64,000 nucleotides of DNA, from the NCBI RefSeq assembly GCF_002086675.1, contig NZ_MVIF01000007.1, forward strand, positions 1-64,000, given 5' to 3'. The notes below the pieces were generated by a model. That model saw only the letters and a program-made list of their open reading frames with translations, had not been told where the DNA came from and did not search any database. The position numbers and the translations under genes are program-made. Source of the DNA: Mycobacterium persicum. Its GTDB lineage: Bacteria; Actinomycetota; Actinomycetes; Mycobacteriales; Mycobacteriaceae. Of this stretch, positions 10,061 to 19,700 are shown one piece after another (position 1 is the stretch's first letter; each line of letters opens with the position of its first letter).

Positions 10061-11521
10061 TCACCGGGCGATCAGCACACTCCTGCCGATGACGGCCCCG
10101 TCGGCGCCCAGCGCCTCGAGTTGGTAGTAACCGCCAGCATTCCCAATCTGCGGAATCGACGTGTCGTAGCCGGACCAGGCGACGGTGGTCCGCGGCGTCA
10201 AGGTGTTGCTTTCCGGGCCGTGCAGTAACCGCCACCGGTTCACCCTGGTGGCGCCGTTCCAGACGGCGTGTGCGGTATCGCCGGCGAAGGTCAGTTGCGG
10301 GGGTTCGACGGGATCGCCGGTCCACTCGTCGAGGAACGCCCGATAGGTACCGCCGGGCAGGCTGGCGTCGAACACCATCTCGCCAGCCGCGGTGAACTCG
10401 GAGATGCGTTCGGCGGTGCCCCATCCGGAGAAGGCGTTGCCACCCGGAAGCTGTTGCAGGTTACCCATGGCCCCGACGCTGAGATTTCCCGGGTGCCGCT
10501 GGGCCCGGACCAGGCTCGCCCGCCCGGCGGCGATATCCAGATGGATCCATTTCAGGCTGGTCGGCACCACGCCATCGCCCATGTGCCCCTGACTGCCCTC
10601 GTAGTGGTTGTCGAACAACGTGATCGTGGCGGCATCGGGCATCTCCACGTCGTGCTGATACGCGAATTCGACGCCGTCGCCCAGGGCGAACGTGGACCGC
10701 TTACCACCCAGTCGCCAGTTGATGGCGCCGGTGCGGTAGTCGACATTGAAGACCGTGGAGAGGGCGCGCATGCTGATCACCAGGTTGCCCGCCGGGTCCA
10801 GCGCGATCGAGTTCATGTGGTACACGTCGAGCGTTTGGCCGGCGGTGTATTTTGCCGGCGAGTCGCTGATCGCGATGTGGCTCAACGCATCCCACTGGAA
10901 CAGCGTCTGTTTCGTGGCTACGTCCACCACCGACGCGGTGCAGTTGTAGACCCGGCCGTCCTTCGGCCCGCCGATGGCCGTCAGGTCGGCCGCGACCTCC
11001 GGGTAGGACGTGATCAGGGCGCGACCGTCCGCGGTGAGCCGGAATTCGTGCATGTCCGACGGCAACTCGCCGCCGGGCGTCAGGGTCCTGATCACGTTGT
11101 AATGTTCGTCGGCGATATAGCTGGCGCCGAGTCCGTGGCCCCATTGCTTGCGGCCCTGCCACCACGTGAGCACCGGCTTTCCCCGGTAGCGCTGGACCCG
11201 GAGGTTGCCGGCGGTCTCCCCGGCCGGAAGTTCGCGCTGCCACACCACATGTCCGGATTTGTCGGCGACGACCAGCACACAGGGGCGCGTCACGTTCCCA
11301 AGATGGGCCGCCGTGGTTCCGGAGACAAAGAATACGTAGCCGGGCGCACCGCCGGACTCGTTGACCTTGATCGTGTACCCCAGCGACTGCGGCGAGACGG
11401 CCGATGCCGCTGGGTTCGCGGACTTGTGCCCGCGGGTACCGACGGCGATCAGCCCGCCCGAGAGAATGGCGCCCGTGGCGACACCGAGTTGTCGCCGCGA
11501 GATCCGCAATTCGCGTGTCAT
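10061..11521 (-). CDS. Arylsulfotransferase-like (ASST-family) Tat-exported protein
   Basis: 486 residues from the ATG at 11521; the frame is open to 11608. The chosen start gives a twin-arginine signal, RISRRQLGVATGAILSGG. The mature part is a beta-propeller of the Arylsulfotran family: blade motifs include GHGLGASYIADEHYNV, DVYHMNSIALDPAGNLVISMR and YQHDVEMPD followed by ITLFDNHYEG. In this family conserved His residues serve in PAPS-independent sulfate transfer from phenolic esters. Enzymes of this type are usually periplasmic or secreted. Substrate unknown. It is convergent with embB and transcribed separately from the secreted-protein gene to its right. Confidence 0.75.
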   Translation of the reverse strand: MTRELRISRRQLGVATGAILSGGLIAVGTRGHKSANPAASAVSPQSLGYTIKVNESGGAPGYVFFVSGTTAAHLGNVTRPCVLVVADKSGHVVWQRELPAGETAGNLRVQRYRGKPVLTWWQGRKQWGHGLGASYIADEHYNVIRTLTPGGELPSDMHEFRLTADGRALITSYPEVAADLTAIGGPKDGRVYNCTASVVDVATKQTLFQWDALSHIAISDSPAKYTAGQTLDVYHMNSIALDPAGNLVISMRALSTVFNVDYRTGAINWRLGGKRSTFALGDGVEFAYQHDVEMPDAATITLFDNHYEGSQGHMGDGVVPTSLKWIHLDIAAGRASLVRAQRHPGNLSVGAMGNLQQLPGGNAFSGWGTAERISEFTAAGEMVFDASLPGGTYRAFLDEWTGDPVEPPQLTFAGDTAHAVWNGATRVNRWRLLHGPESNTLTPRTTVAWSGYDTSIPQIGNAGGYYQLEALGADGAVIGRSVLIAR

Positions 11522-11737
11522 CGAACTCGTTTCGACGTGCACATCACCCTGAGCGTCACACCCCTTGGAGAGCGCTACTTCCGGCGGCCGGTCGCTGTGG
11601 TTATACACCAGATGCGATGAGCAGGCAGCCTGATTCGTCAGCCCCAGCCGGCAAAGCCTGGCGAGGTTTCGCCGTCGCTGATGCGGTCAATATCTAGTGC
11701 GGGTCGGGCAAACCGCGGGGAAAGAACGGTGGGGGCC

Positions 11738-12262
11738 ATGCGCAGGCTGACACGATATATGACCTTTACGGCAGCAATCACTTTGGTGACTTGCCCGGCG
11801 GCGACGATCACGGTCGCCACTGCGGCGGCTAATCCGGGCTCGAGCAGCGCCACCAGGGTGGCGCTGGGAGCGGCCATGCGGCAATGCGATTACAGCCGCA
11901 CCTCGGTCGCGCCCAGGTTGCCGGCGGTTCCTCCCCCTACAGGCACCGGCTCCGCGCTCATCCACCGCGCGGGATCGCAGGCGGTCGCCGAGGTACACCT
12001 GGTCAACCCCGCACAGCCCGGGATGCATTACGACGTCGGCCTGATCCAGGCACCCCGCCCATCGACGGCCCCGTGCGGTCCCGGGGCCCCGGGCACCGCT
12101 TTCACCGGCCTTGACCTCGATGCGGGCGGGACCGGGACGGTGACCATTCAGGACACGGTCCGGCAGGGTACGACCGGGGTGTGGGTAATTGTCGAGCGTC
12201 CCAACAGCAATTCCCAAAACCCCGCCGAGTTCTATACCTCGGAGTTCCTGGTGCCCATGTAG
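11738..12262 (+). CDS. Secreted protein of unknown function
   Basis: 174 residues from the ATG at 11738. A Sec signal peptide is clear (basic MRRLTRY, hydrophobic core, Ala-rich end near residue 31). The mature domain has two cysteines (CDYS near 50, APCGPG near 111) that may form a disulfide, and a beta-rich pattern ending FYTSEFLVPM. I do not recognise a family. It is divergent from the arylsulfotransferase-like gene, with a 216-bp shared upstream region. Confidence 0.7.
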   Translation: MRRLTRYMTFTAAITLVTCPAATITVATAAANPGSSSATRVALGAAMRQCDYSRTSVAPRLPAVPPPTGTGSALIHRAGSQAVAEVHLVNPAQPGMHYDVGLIQAPRPSTAPCGPGAPGTAFTGLDLDAGGTGTVTIQDTVRQGTTGVWVIVERPNSNSQNPAEFYTSEFLVPM

Positions 12263-12371
12263 GCGAGGCGACCGCTCGCAAACCAGCAGGGACTTCGGTC
12301 CCTAGCGCGGCACGCCGTCGCATGATGCGATTCAAGGTGATTCGTCGATGGCGTCGGATGGAGGTATTGCC

Positions 12372-12839
12372 ATGAACGTCTCACCCGATTCGCAGACCCG
12401 AACCCGGATGTTCTCCCGGGTGCTTGGTCCTTTCCTGGTGATCGTCGACGTGACGGCCGTGGTACGTGCCTCCGATATGGCGAAGCTGCTATCACAATTC
12501 GAGGCGAATTCGCTGTGGACCTGGGTGACCGGGGCTTTCGTCTTGCTGTTCGGCCTGATGATGGTGGCCAGTCACCAGTACTGGCGCGGTGCGGCGGCGA
12601 TCATCGTGTCGCTGCTTGGCTGGCTTGTCACGTTGCGCGGGCTGCTGCTGTTGGCCTTTCCCGGGGCCTTCGTGTCGGTCGCCAACGCCATGATCGGGGC
12701 GCAGGCCGTGTGGGTGAGCTTATGCGTCGTTTTTGCGCTGGTCGGGCTGTATCTGACCTACGTCGGCTGGGCCCCGACGCCCAGCCGGCCGACCCAGCAT
12801 GCGGCAACGGCAAGGCCGGATCTGCCACGCGCCGCGTGA
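12372..12839 (+). CDS. Small integral membrane protein
   Basis: 155 residues from the ATG at 12372 (frame open to 12348). Four hydrophobic segments are visible, around FLVIVDVTAVV, WVTGAFVLLFGLMMV, AAIIVSLLGWLV followed by LLLLAFPGAF, and VWVSLCVVFALVGLYLTYV. The C-terminal tail is hydrophilic. Function unknown. Its stop overlaps the GTG start of the next gene (GTGA), so the two are probably co-translated and may act together. Confidence 0.75.
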   Translation: MNVSPDSQTRTRMFSRVLGPFLVIVDVTAVVRASDMAKLLSQFEANSLWTWVTGAFVLLFGLMMVASHQYWRGAAAIIVSLLGWLVTLRGLLLLAFPGAFVSVANAMIGAQAVWVSLCVVFALVGLYLTYVGWAPTPSRPTQHAATARPDLPRAA

Positions 12840-13183
12840 GCGCACCCCGGTTTCTCGGCGCAGCGCGCTCGATCGCCGGCCTGGTGGCGACGGCGGTGAC
12901 CGTCACCGCCGTCGGATGCACCACGACCGAGCCGTTCACCACTGACGGCAGATCATCGGGGGTGCACGAGGACGCCGTGGTCAGGCTCGACACTACTCAG
13001 CCGGACAAGCCGGTAGGTGTGCACTTCGGCCGCCATGCGGCCATTTACCTGCTGCAACGCGACGATCCCCAGTTCGCCACGCGGCTGGCGGTACTGCAAC
13101 GAAGCCTGGACGAGGGGACGCCCGTTCGGTTCGACTACGCGGTGGCGGGGCCGCGGCTCACGCTGGTCGAGCCCGTGAAGTAG
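12836..13183 (+). CDS. Putative lipoprotein
   Basis: 115 residues from the GTG at 12836, overlapping the previous stop by 4 bases. The N-terminus is a short basic region, a hydrophobic core and a lipobox-like TAVGC with Cys28 as the likely lipidated residue, followed by a Thr-rich linker. The remaining 80 residues (FGRHAAIYLLQRDD, then FDYAVAGPRLTLVEPVK) form a small beta domain I cannot assign. Likely anchored to the outer face of the membrane beside the product of the overlapping membrane-protein gene. Confidence 0.7.
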   Translation: MSAPRFLGAARSIAGLVATAVTVTAVGCTTTEPFTTDGRSSGVHEDAVVRLDTTQPDKPVGVHFGRHAAIYLLQRDDPQFATRLAVLQRSLDEGTPVRFDYAVAGPRLTLVEPVK

Positions 13184-13268
13184 CGGTGCGCTGGATTCCG
13201 TTGTGGCGCAAGCTGTTTATCGCCACTGAAGCGGCGGGCCGGGTCGGAGCCGCGTCCCGCACGTATAG

Positions 13269-13287
13269 ACATATATAAAACCTATGT
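13269..13287. promoter_or_regulatory. Inverted repeat ACATA-N9-TATGT before fadE35
   Basis: A strikingly AT-rich patch 15-33 bp upstream of the fadE35 ATG contains ACATA (13269-13273) and TATGT (13283-13287). It may combine a promoter -10 region with a regulator site. The short distance to the start would also allow a nearly leaderless transcript. Confidence 0.35.
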
Positions 13288-13301
13288 AATAGTGTCGCGG
13301 G

Positions 13302-15080
13302 ATGAGCGAATACCTGCTGGAGGCCGTGGACCGGCTGCCGTTCTCGACACCGGAAAAGGCCGAGCGCTACCGCACCGAGAATTACCAGGGCGCCACCGGT
13401 CTCAACTGGTACCTCACCGATCCCATGCTGCAGTTCACCATGGCGTACTACCTGCAGCCCGAAGAATTGGGAGTCGCCGAGCCGCATCTGACCCGCATCG
13501 GTGAGCTGATGGGCGGCCCGGTGACCCGTTGGGCCGAGGAAACCGACCGCAACCCCCCGCAGCTGGAACGCTACGACCGGTGGGGCCACGACATCAGCCG
13601 GGTGGTGATGCCGGAATCGTTCACCCGGTCCAAGCGGGCCATTCTGGACGCCCAGCAAGCCCTGCGCGACGACGCCAAGCGGTCCGGCGTGAGCCCGTCG
13701 CTGCCACTGTTCGCGTCCAACTATCTGCTCAACCAGGCCGACATCGGGATGGCCTGCGCGCTGGGCACCGGCGGCAACATGGTGCGGTCACTGGTGTCGG
13801 CCTACGCGCCCCCCGACGTGCGCGACTACGTCCTGGGCAAACTCAACTCCGGCGAGTGGGACGGCGAGGCGGCGCAACTGATGACCGAGCGCACTGGTGG
13901 CTCCGACCTGGGCGCGCTCGAAACCACAGCGACCCGCTGTGGCGACGCCTGGCTGCTGAACGGCTTCAAATGGTTTGCCTCCAATTGCGCCGGTGAGGCG
14001 TTCGTGGTGCTGGCCAAACCCGAGGGCGCCCCCGACTCGACCCGGGGAGTGGCCTCCTTCCTGGTGTTGCGGACCCGGCGGGACGGCTCCCGCAACGGCG
14101 TGCGCGTCCGGCGGCTGAAGGACAAGCTGGGCACCCGCTCGGTCGCCTCCGGCGAGATCGAGTTCGTCGACGCAGAAGCCTTCCTGCTGTCCGGCGAACC
14201 TCAGGCCGACTCCGGGCCGGCCGACGGCAAGGGACTCGGCCGCATGATGGAACTGACCAACAAGTTACGGCTGGGCACCGCCTCGTTCGCCGTCGGCAAC
14301 GCGCGCCGCGCCCTGGTCGAGGCGCTGTGCTATACCCGCCAGCGGCGCGCGTTCGGCGAGGCGTTGATCGACAAACCGCTGATCCGGCGCAAGCTGGCCG
14401 AGATGGTCGTCGACGTCGAAGCCGCGCTGGCGCTGATTTTCGACGGCACCGGAGCCACCAACCACCGTCAGCCGCAAACGATCCGGCAGCGCATCGCCGT
14501 GCCGGTGACCAAACTGCGGGTGTGCCGGCTCGGACTCACCGCCGCGTCCGACGCGGTCGAGCTGCACGGCGGCAACGGCTACATCGAAACCTGGCCGGTA
14601 GCAAGGATTTTGCGGGACGCGCAGGTCAACACCATCTGGGAAGGTTCCGACAATATCCTTTGCCTCGACGTGCGGCGGGGCATGGAACAGTCGCGGGCGC
14701 ACGAGCCGCTGCTGGCCCGGATGCGCGATGCGGTCTCGGTGTCCGACGACGACGAGACCACGCGCCTGGTGTCGCAGCGTATCGAGGATCTCGACGCGGC
14801 GATCACGGCCTGGACGAAGCTGGACCCGGAGGTGGCCGAGGCGCGACTGTTCCCGCTGGCCCAATTCATGGGCGATGTCTACGCCGGGGCGTTGCTCACC
14901 GAGCAGGCGGCGTGGGAGCGGGCCACCCGCGGCGCCGACCGCAAGGCGCTCGTCGCCCGGCTATACGCGCAGCGGTATCTGGCCGAGCGCGGCCCGCTGC
15001 GAGGGATCGACGCCGAATCCGACGAAGCGCTGCAGCGCTTCGACCAGCTGATTGATGGCGCCTTCACGCATCGGTTGTGA
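13302..15080 (+). CDS. fadE35: Acyl-CoA dehydrogenase FadE35 (AidB-like)
   Basis: 592 residues (M. tuberculosis FadE35 about 593). The N-terminal helical part contains GWMTERTGGSD-type flavin-proximal sequence (MTERTGGSDLGALETTATRC), then the beta domain FKWFASNCAGEAFVVLAKP. The C-terminal helical domain holds ARRALVEALCYTRQRRAFGEAL and the ELHGGNGYIE flavin/dimer motif. The family resembles E. coli AidB rather than classical beta-oxidation dehydrogenases, so the physiological substrate is uncertain. It is convergent with accD4, with a strong shared terminator between them. In M. tuberculosis an IS1557 copy sits in this gap; here there is none. Confidence 0.93.
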   Translation: MSEYLLEAVDRLPFSTPEKAERYRTENYQGATGLNWYLTDPMLQFTMAYYLQPEELGVAEPHLTRIGELMGGPVTRWAEETDRNPPQLERYDRWGHDISRVVMPESFTRSKRAILDAQQALRDDAKRSGVSPSLPLFASNYLLNQADIGMACALGTGGNMVRSLVSAYAPPDVRDYVLGKLNSGEWDGEAAQLMTERTGGSDLGALETTATRCGDAWLLNGFKWFASNCAGEAFVVLAKPEGAPDSTRGVASFLVLRTRRDGSRNGVRVRRLKDKLGTRSVASGEIEFVDAEAFLLSGEPQADSGPADGKGLGRMMELTNKLRLGTASFAVGNARRALVEALCYTRQRRAFGEALIDKPLIRRKLAEMVVDVEAALALIFDGTGATNHRQPQTIRQRIAVPVTKLRVCRLGLTAASDAVELHGGNGYIETWPVARILRDAQVNTIWEGSDNILCLDVRRGMEQSRAHEPLLARMRDAVSVSDDDETTRLVSQRIEDLDAAITAWTKLDPEVAEARLFPLAQFMGDVYAGALLTEQAAWERATRGADRKALVARLYAQRYLAERGPLRGIDAESDEALQRFDQLIDGAFTHRL

Positions 15081-15132
15081 ACTCGCCCGACGCTCATTCG
15101 GCGTGGCGCGTCGCCGCCGCCCCCGGAGCACC

Positions 15133-15186
15133 AGCAGACGCAGAATCGCCCAATTTCGGCGGAAATTGGGCGATTCTGCGTCTGCT
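15133..15186. terminator. Perfect 25-bp hairpin, bidirectional terminator
   Basis: AGCAGACGCAGAATCGCCCA (15133-15152) continues to ...ATTTC at 15157 and is exactly complementary to 15162-15186, with a GGCG loop. It lies between the convergent ends of fadE35 and accD4, and AATTT runs within the stem. The length and perfection are remarkable. The likely role is terminating both transcripts. Confidence 0.8.
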
Positions 15187-15197
15187 CGGCGCTACAG

Positions 15198-16751
15198 CTA
15201 GACCGGGATCAGCCCGTGCTTGCGACCCAAGCGTTGCCACTGCTGCTTGTCCCGCAACAAGTGCATCGACCGGCGCAGCAGCAGCCGGGTTTCGTGCGGA
15301 TCGATGACCGCATCGATGAACCCGCGCTCGGCGGCGATCCATGGAATCGCCATGTTGAGGTTGTAGCCCTCGATGAAGTCCTTCTTGATCGCCTGCGCCT
15401 CCGGCGCGTTGGGGTCCGGGAAGCGCTTCATCAGCAACTGTGCGGCCCCCTCGGCGCCGATCACCGCGATACGCGCGGTGGGCCAGGCGAAGTTGAAGTC
15501 GGCGGTCAGCTGCCGGGAGCCCATCACCGCGTACGCGCCGCCGTAGGACTTGCGGACGGTGATGGTCACCTTCGGCACGTCGGCCTCGACCACGGAGTAC
15601 AGGAACCGGCCGCCGCGCTTGATGATGCCCCTCTTCTCCTCCTCGGCACCCGGCAGAAACCCTGGGGTGTCCACCACGAACACCAGCGGCAGCTGGAACG
15701 AATCACAGAACCTGATGAACCGCGCCGCCTTGTCGGATGCCTCGTTGTCGATGGCCCCGGACAAGTGCATGGGCTGGTTGGCGATCACGCCCACCGGGCG
15801 CCCGTCAACCCGGGCGAACCCGGTGATGATGGCCGGCCCGTGCTGCGCGGCGACGTCCAAGAAGTCGCCGTCGTCGAAGATGCGCAGCAGAATCTCATGC
15901 ATGTCGTAGGCCGCATTATCGGAGTCCGGCACGATCGAGTCCAGTTCCAGATCGGTCGGGGTGATCTCCGGTTCCAGTCCGGGATTGATGACCGGCGGCT
16001 TGCCGAAGCAGTTGGACGGCAGGAACGACAGGAATTCGCGCACGTACTGGAACGCCTCCGCTTCGGAATTCACCACCTGGTGGATGTTGCCGTAGCGGGC
16101 CTGCGCGTCGGAGCCGCCGAGCTCGTCGAGGGTGACGTCCTCGCCGGTGACCTCGCGGATCACGTCGGGTCCGGTGACGAAGAAGTAGCCCTGGTCACGC
16201 ACCGAGACCAGCAGGTCGTCCTGGATCGGCGAATAGACCGCTCCGCCAGCACATTTGCCGAAGATGAGGGAGATCTGCGGCACCACCCCGGACAGCGCTT
16301 CGTGACGTTGGCCCAGCTCGGCGTACCATGCCAACGACGTAACCGCGTCCTGGATGCGGGCGCCGCCGGAGTCGTTGATGCCGACGATCGGGCAGCCGAC
16401 CATTGCGCACCATTCCATCAGCCGGGCCACCTTGCGGCCGAACATCTCCCCGACCGTGCCGCCGAACACCGTCTGGTCGTGCGAGAACACCCCGACCGGC
16501 CGGCCATTGATGAGCCCGTGCCCGGTTACCACGCCGTCACCGTAGAGCGCATTGGGGTCACCGGGAGTGCGGCACAACGCCCCGATCTCGAAGAAGGTAC
16601 CCGGATCGACCAGCGCGTGAACGCGGGCGCGGGCGCTGGGGATGGCCTTCTTGTCGCGCTTGGCCGCGGCCTTCTCACCGCCGGGTTCTTTGGCCAACTC
16701 CAGTTTTTCGCGTAGTTCGGCCAGCAGCTCGGCGGTGGTCTTCGTGCTCAC
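15198..16751 (-). CDS. accD4: Acyl-CoA carboxylase beta subunit AccD4
   Basis: 517 residues, starting [20 protein letters not shown]. It is the carboxyltransferase subunit that, with AccA3, carboxylates the long (C24-26) acyl chain used as extender by Pks13 in mycolic acid synthesis. It has N- and C-terminal crotonase-like halves. Oxyanion-hole Gly stretches are visible in [12 protein letters not shown] (N half) and [15 protein letters not shown] (C half), and [13 protein letters not shown] is typical of acyl-CoA carboxylase CT domains. It is the last gene of fadD32-pks13-accD4, 11 bp after pks13. Confidence 0.96.
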   Translation of the reverse strand: MSTKTTAELLAELREKLELAKEPGGEKAAAKRDKKAIPSARARVHALVDPGTFFEIGALCRTPGDPNALYGDGVVTGHGLINGRPVGVFSHDQTVFGGTVGEMFGRKVARLMEWCAMVGCPIVGINDSGGARIQDAVTSLAWYAELGQRHEALSGVVPQISLIFGKCAGGAVYSPIQDDLLVSVRDQGYFFVTGPDVIREVTGEDVTLDELGGSDAQARYGNIHQVVNSEAEAFQYVREFLSFLPSNCFGKPPVINPGLEPEITPTDLELDSIVPDSDNAAYDMHEILLRIFDDGDFLDVAAQHGPAIITGFARVDGRPVGVIANQPMHLSGAIDNEASDKAARFIRFCDSFQLPLVFVVDTPGFLPGAEEEKRGIIKRGGRFLYSVVEADVPKVTITVRKSYGGAYAVMGSRQLTADFNFAWPTARIAVIGAEGAAQLLMKRFPDPNAPEAQAIKKDFIEGYNLNMAIPWIAAERGFIDAVIDPHETRLLLRRSMHLLRDKQQWQRLGRKHGLIPV

Positions 16752-16762
16752 TTAGGGGCCCT

Positions 16763-19700
16763 CTATTCAGCCTCGACGTTGTCTAACGCGCGGCTCATGT
16801 GCTCGCCCACCTTGGCGATGATCGGCTCGTCGATGGCCTGGATATGCTCACCACCGATCGGCACGACCTCGAGGTCGGAGACGTACTCGCCCCAACCACC
16901 GTCCGGCTGGCGAACGGCATACCGCGGCTCGAACATGATCGCGTCGTCATGGTAGCGATCGGCCATGTAGAGGGTGACATGCCCGTCGTATGGCTGGATC
17001 TCGGCGGTGTCGATCGCCCGGTTGTCCAGGTACGACGTCCGCTGGTGCTCGATGATCCCGGCCGGGATCTGCACACCGGACTCCCGGACGGCGTCGAGCA
17101 CAAACCGGACCTGGCCCTCGTCGTCGAGCTCCTCGAGCTGCTCGTAGGGGATCGCCGGGATGGTGACGTTGAACGTCTTCTCGGCGAAACGGGCATAGCG
17201 GTCCCAGCGCTTGCGGATCTCCTCCTTGGTCTGCGGGATCTCCTCGCCGGCGCGCACCGCGTCGATCAGGCCCACGAACCGGACGTCCTTGCCCAGCCGC
17301 TTGAGCCCGATCGCGCAGGCGTAGGCCAGGACCCCGCCCAGCGACCAGCCGACCAGGATGTAGGGACCGGCGCCCTGCATCTCGATCAGCTTCGGCACAT
17401 AGACAGCGGCACGCTCTTCGATCGACCCCTCGACTCGTTCGAAGCCGTACATCGGGGTGTCGGCCGGCAGCCGATTGAGCAGCGGTTCGTACACCACGGT
17501 CGACCCGCCGGCCGGGTGGAACACGAACACCGGCGGCTTGGTGCCGCCCTCCGGCCGGGCCCGCAGCGTGCGCACGAACCCGTCGATCTGGCCCGCCTCC
17601 AGGTAGCCACGCACCTTGTCGGCCAGTGCCTCGATGTTCTCCGACGTCAGCACGTCCTCGGCGGTGATCTCACCTTCGGCACGCTCGGAGAGCCGCTGCG
17701 CCATTGTGGCCGCCTTGTCGTCGTCCAACTTGGGCAGCGGGTTGAAGATGCCGCCCGGCGACTTGCCGGTGACGATCGCCCAGGTGGCGAAGGTGACGCG
17801 CTCGGCGGCATCGCGCGGCGGCACGTCGGAGTTGAGCGCCTTGGCGACCGCTTCCCGATTGAGCGCTTCCGCGGCGGCCACCAGGTTGGGCTGCCCATTA
17901 CCGGTAGGGCCGGAGGGGTCCGTCGGCGGCGGCGGTACGGGAATGTCCGAAGCGGGCGCGGCCTGCGTTTCCGGTGCGGCTTGCGGATCAGGTGCCGGCG
18001 CAGTCACGGTGGAAACCGTTGCCCCACTGACCAATTCAGCCTGCGCCCGGGCGATCTCCTCGGCCGTCTGGGTCTTCTGGTACTCGCTGAGCTGCTCGAC
18101 CTCGTCGCGGTGCTCGACCGCGTACTCGATCAGCTTTTCGACGTTGTAGAGATTGGCGTCGCGCACCGCCGTCAACTGAATCGGCGGTAGATCGAAGTCG
18201 TACTCGACGCGGTTCTTGATCCGCACCGCCATCAGCGAGTCCAGACCGAGCTCGATCAGCGGCACCTCCCACGGCAGGTCCTCGGGCTCGTAACCCATCG
18301 CCGACCCGACGATCAGGCCCAACCGGTCGGCGATGGTCTCCCCGGAATCCGGTGACCATCTGCCCACATCGCTCGGCAGGTAGCGGTTGGTCAAGCTGTC
18401 GGTCAGCGTGTCGGCTTCCGGTTCCTCGACCGAAGCTTCGGGGACCAAAGCGGGTGCAGCGGTGATCGCCGCGCCCGCCCCAACCTGGACCGGCAGCACC
18501 GCATCGGAACCGGCCCGAGCCACCAGGGCGTCGTAGACCAGCGTGAACGATTCGTCGATGCGGGCGTGCACCTGAACCGACGCACCGCCGGGATGGCGGG
18601 TCATGGTCGTCACCAGCCGGGCACCGTCGGCGGGTATCGCGCGCTGCTCGGCGGCGGTCAGCTGTGCGTCGGTAAGCACTTGGGCCGCAGCGGCTCTGAC
18701 CAAAGCCGCGAGGTCCGTCTGGCCGTCGCGCGGGGCATACTCCCACACGTGGCGGCCATCCGGCAGCGCGACATGGTTGCCCGGCATGATCACCGAGGCG
18801 TCGCCGGAGAAGTGCGCGTCGAGCCAGTGCTCCTTGCGCTTGAAGCGGGTCGGCGGAATGTTGGCGAAATCTTCGGGGCCAGTGGCACGGCTGAACAGCG
18901 TCCAGATGTCCAGGTCGTGGCCGTAGACGTAGAGCTGGGCCATGGTCGAGATCATCGACTCGACCTCGTCCTGCTTGCGGGCCAGTGTCGGAATCAGCTG
19001 GGCGTCATGCAGACCGGCGGCGGCCGTGGTCAGGCCCACCTGCATCAGCGCCACCGGGTTGGGCGCCAGCTCCAGGAAGGTGGTGTGCCCAGTGTCGACG
19101 GCGTTGCGGATCCCGTGGGTGAAGTAGACGGAATGCCGCAGGCCCTTCTTCCAGTACTCGACGTCGTGGATGGGCTCGCTGCCCGGCTTGATGTAGCTGC
19201 CCTCATGCACCGTCGAGTAGATCCCGCAGGTGGGGCTCAGCGCCTTGATGCCCTGCAGCTCCGCGGCAAGCTCGCCGAGCAGCGGATCCATCTGCTGGGT
19301 GTGGCTGGCGCCCTTGGTCTGGAACTTACGCGCGAACTTGCCCTCGGCTTCGGCCCGGGCGATGATCGCGTCCACCTGTTCGGGCGGGCCCCCGATGACG
19401 GTCTGGGTGGGAGCGGCGTAGACGCACACCTCCAGATCGGGAAAGTCGGAGAACACCGTCTTGATCTCGTCGGCGGAGTATTCCACCAGCGCCATCAAGC
19501 GGATGTACTCGCCGAACAGCATCGCCTCGCCCTCGCCCATCAAATGCGAGCGCGAGCAGATGGTGCGGGTGGCATCGCGGAGCGACAGACCGCCGGCGAA
19601 ATACGCCGACGCCGCCTCGCCCAGCGACTGTCCGACCACCGCGGCCGGCTTGGCGCCATGATGCTTGAGCAGCTCACCCAGGGCGATCTGGATCGCGAAG

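Noticed and set aside
10268..11620. 450-codon plus-strand open frame opposite the arylsulfotransferase-like gene
   Set aside because: No recognisable protein; the minus frame has a Tat signal and propeller motifs.
15216..16715. 499-codon plus-strand open frame opposite accD4
   Set aside because: Antisense shadow of a highly G+C-rich gene; composition lacks any domain, while the minus strand encodes a complete AccD4.
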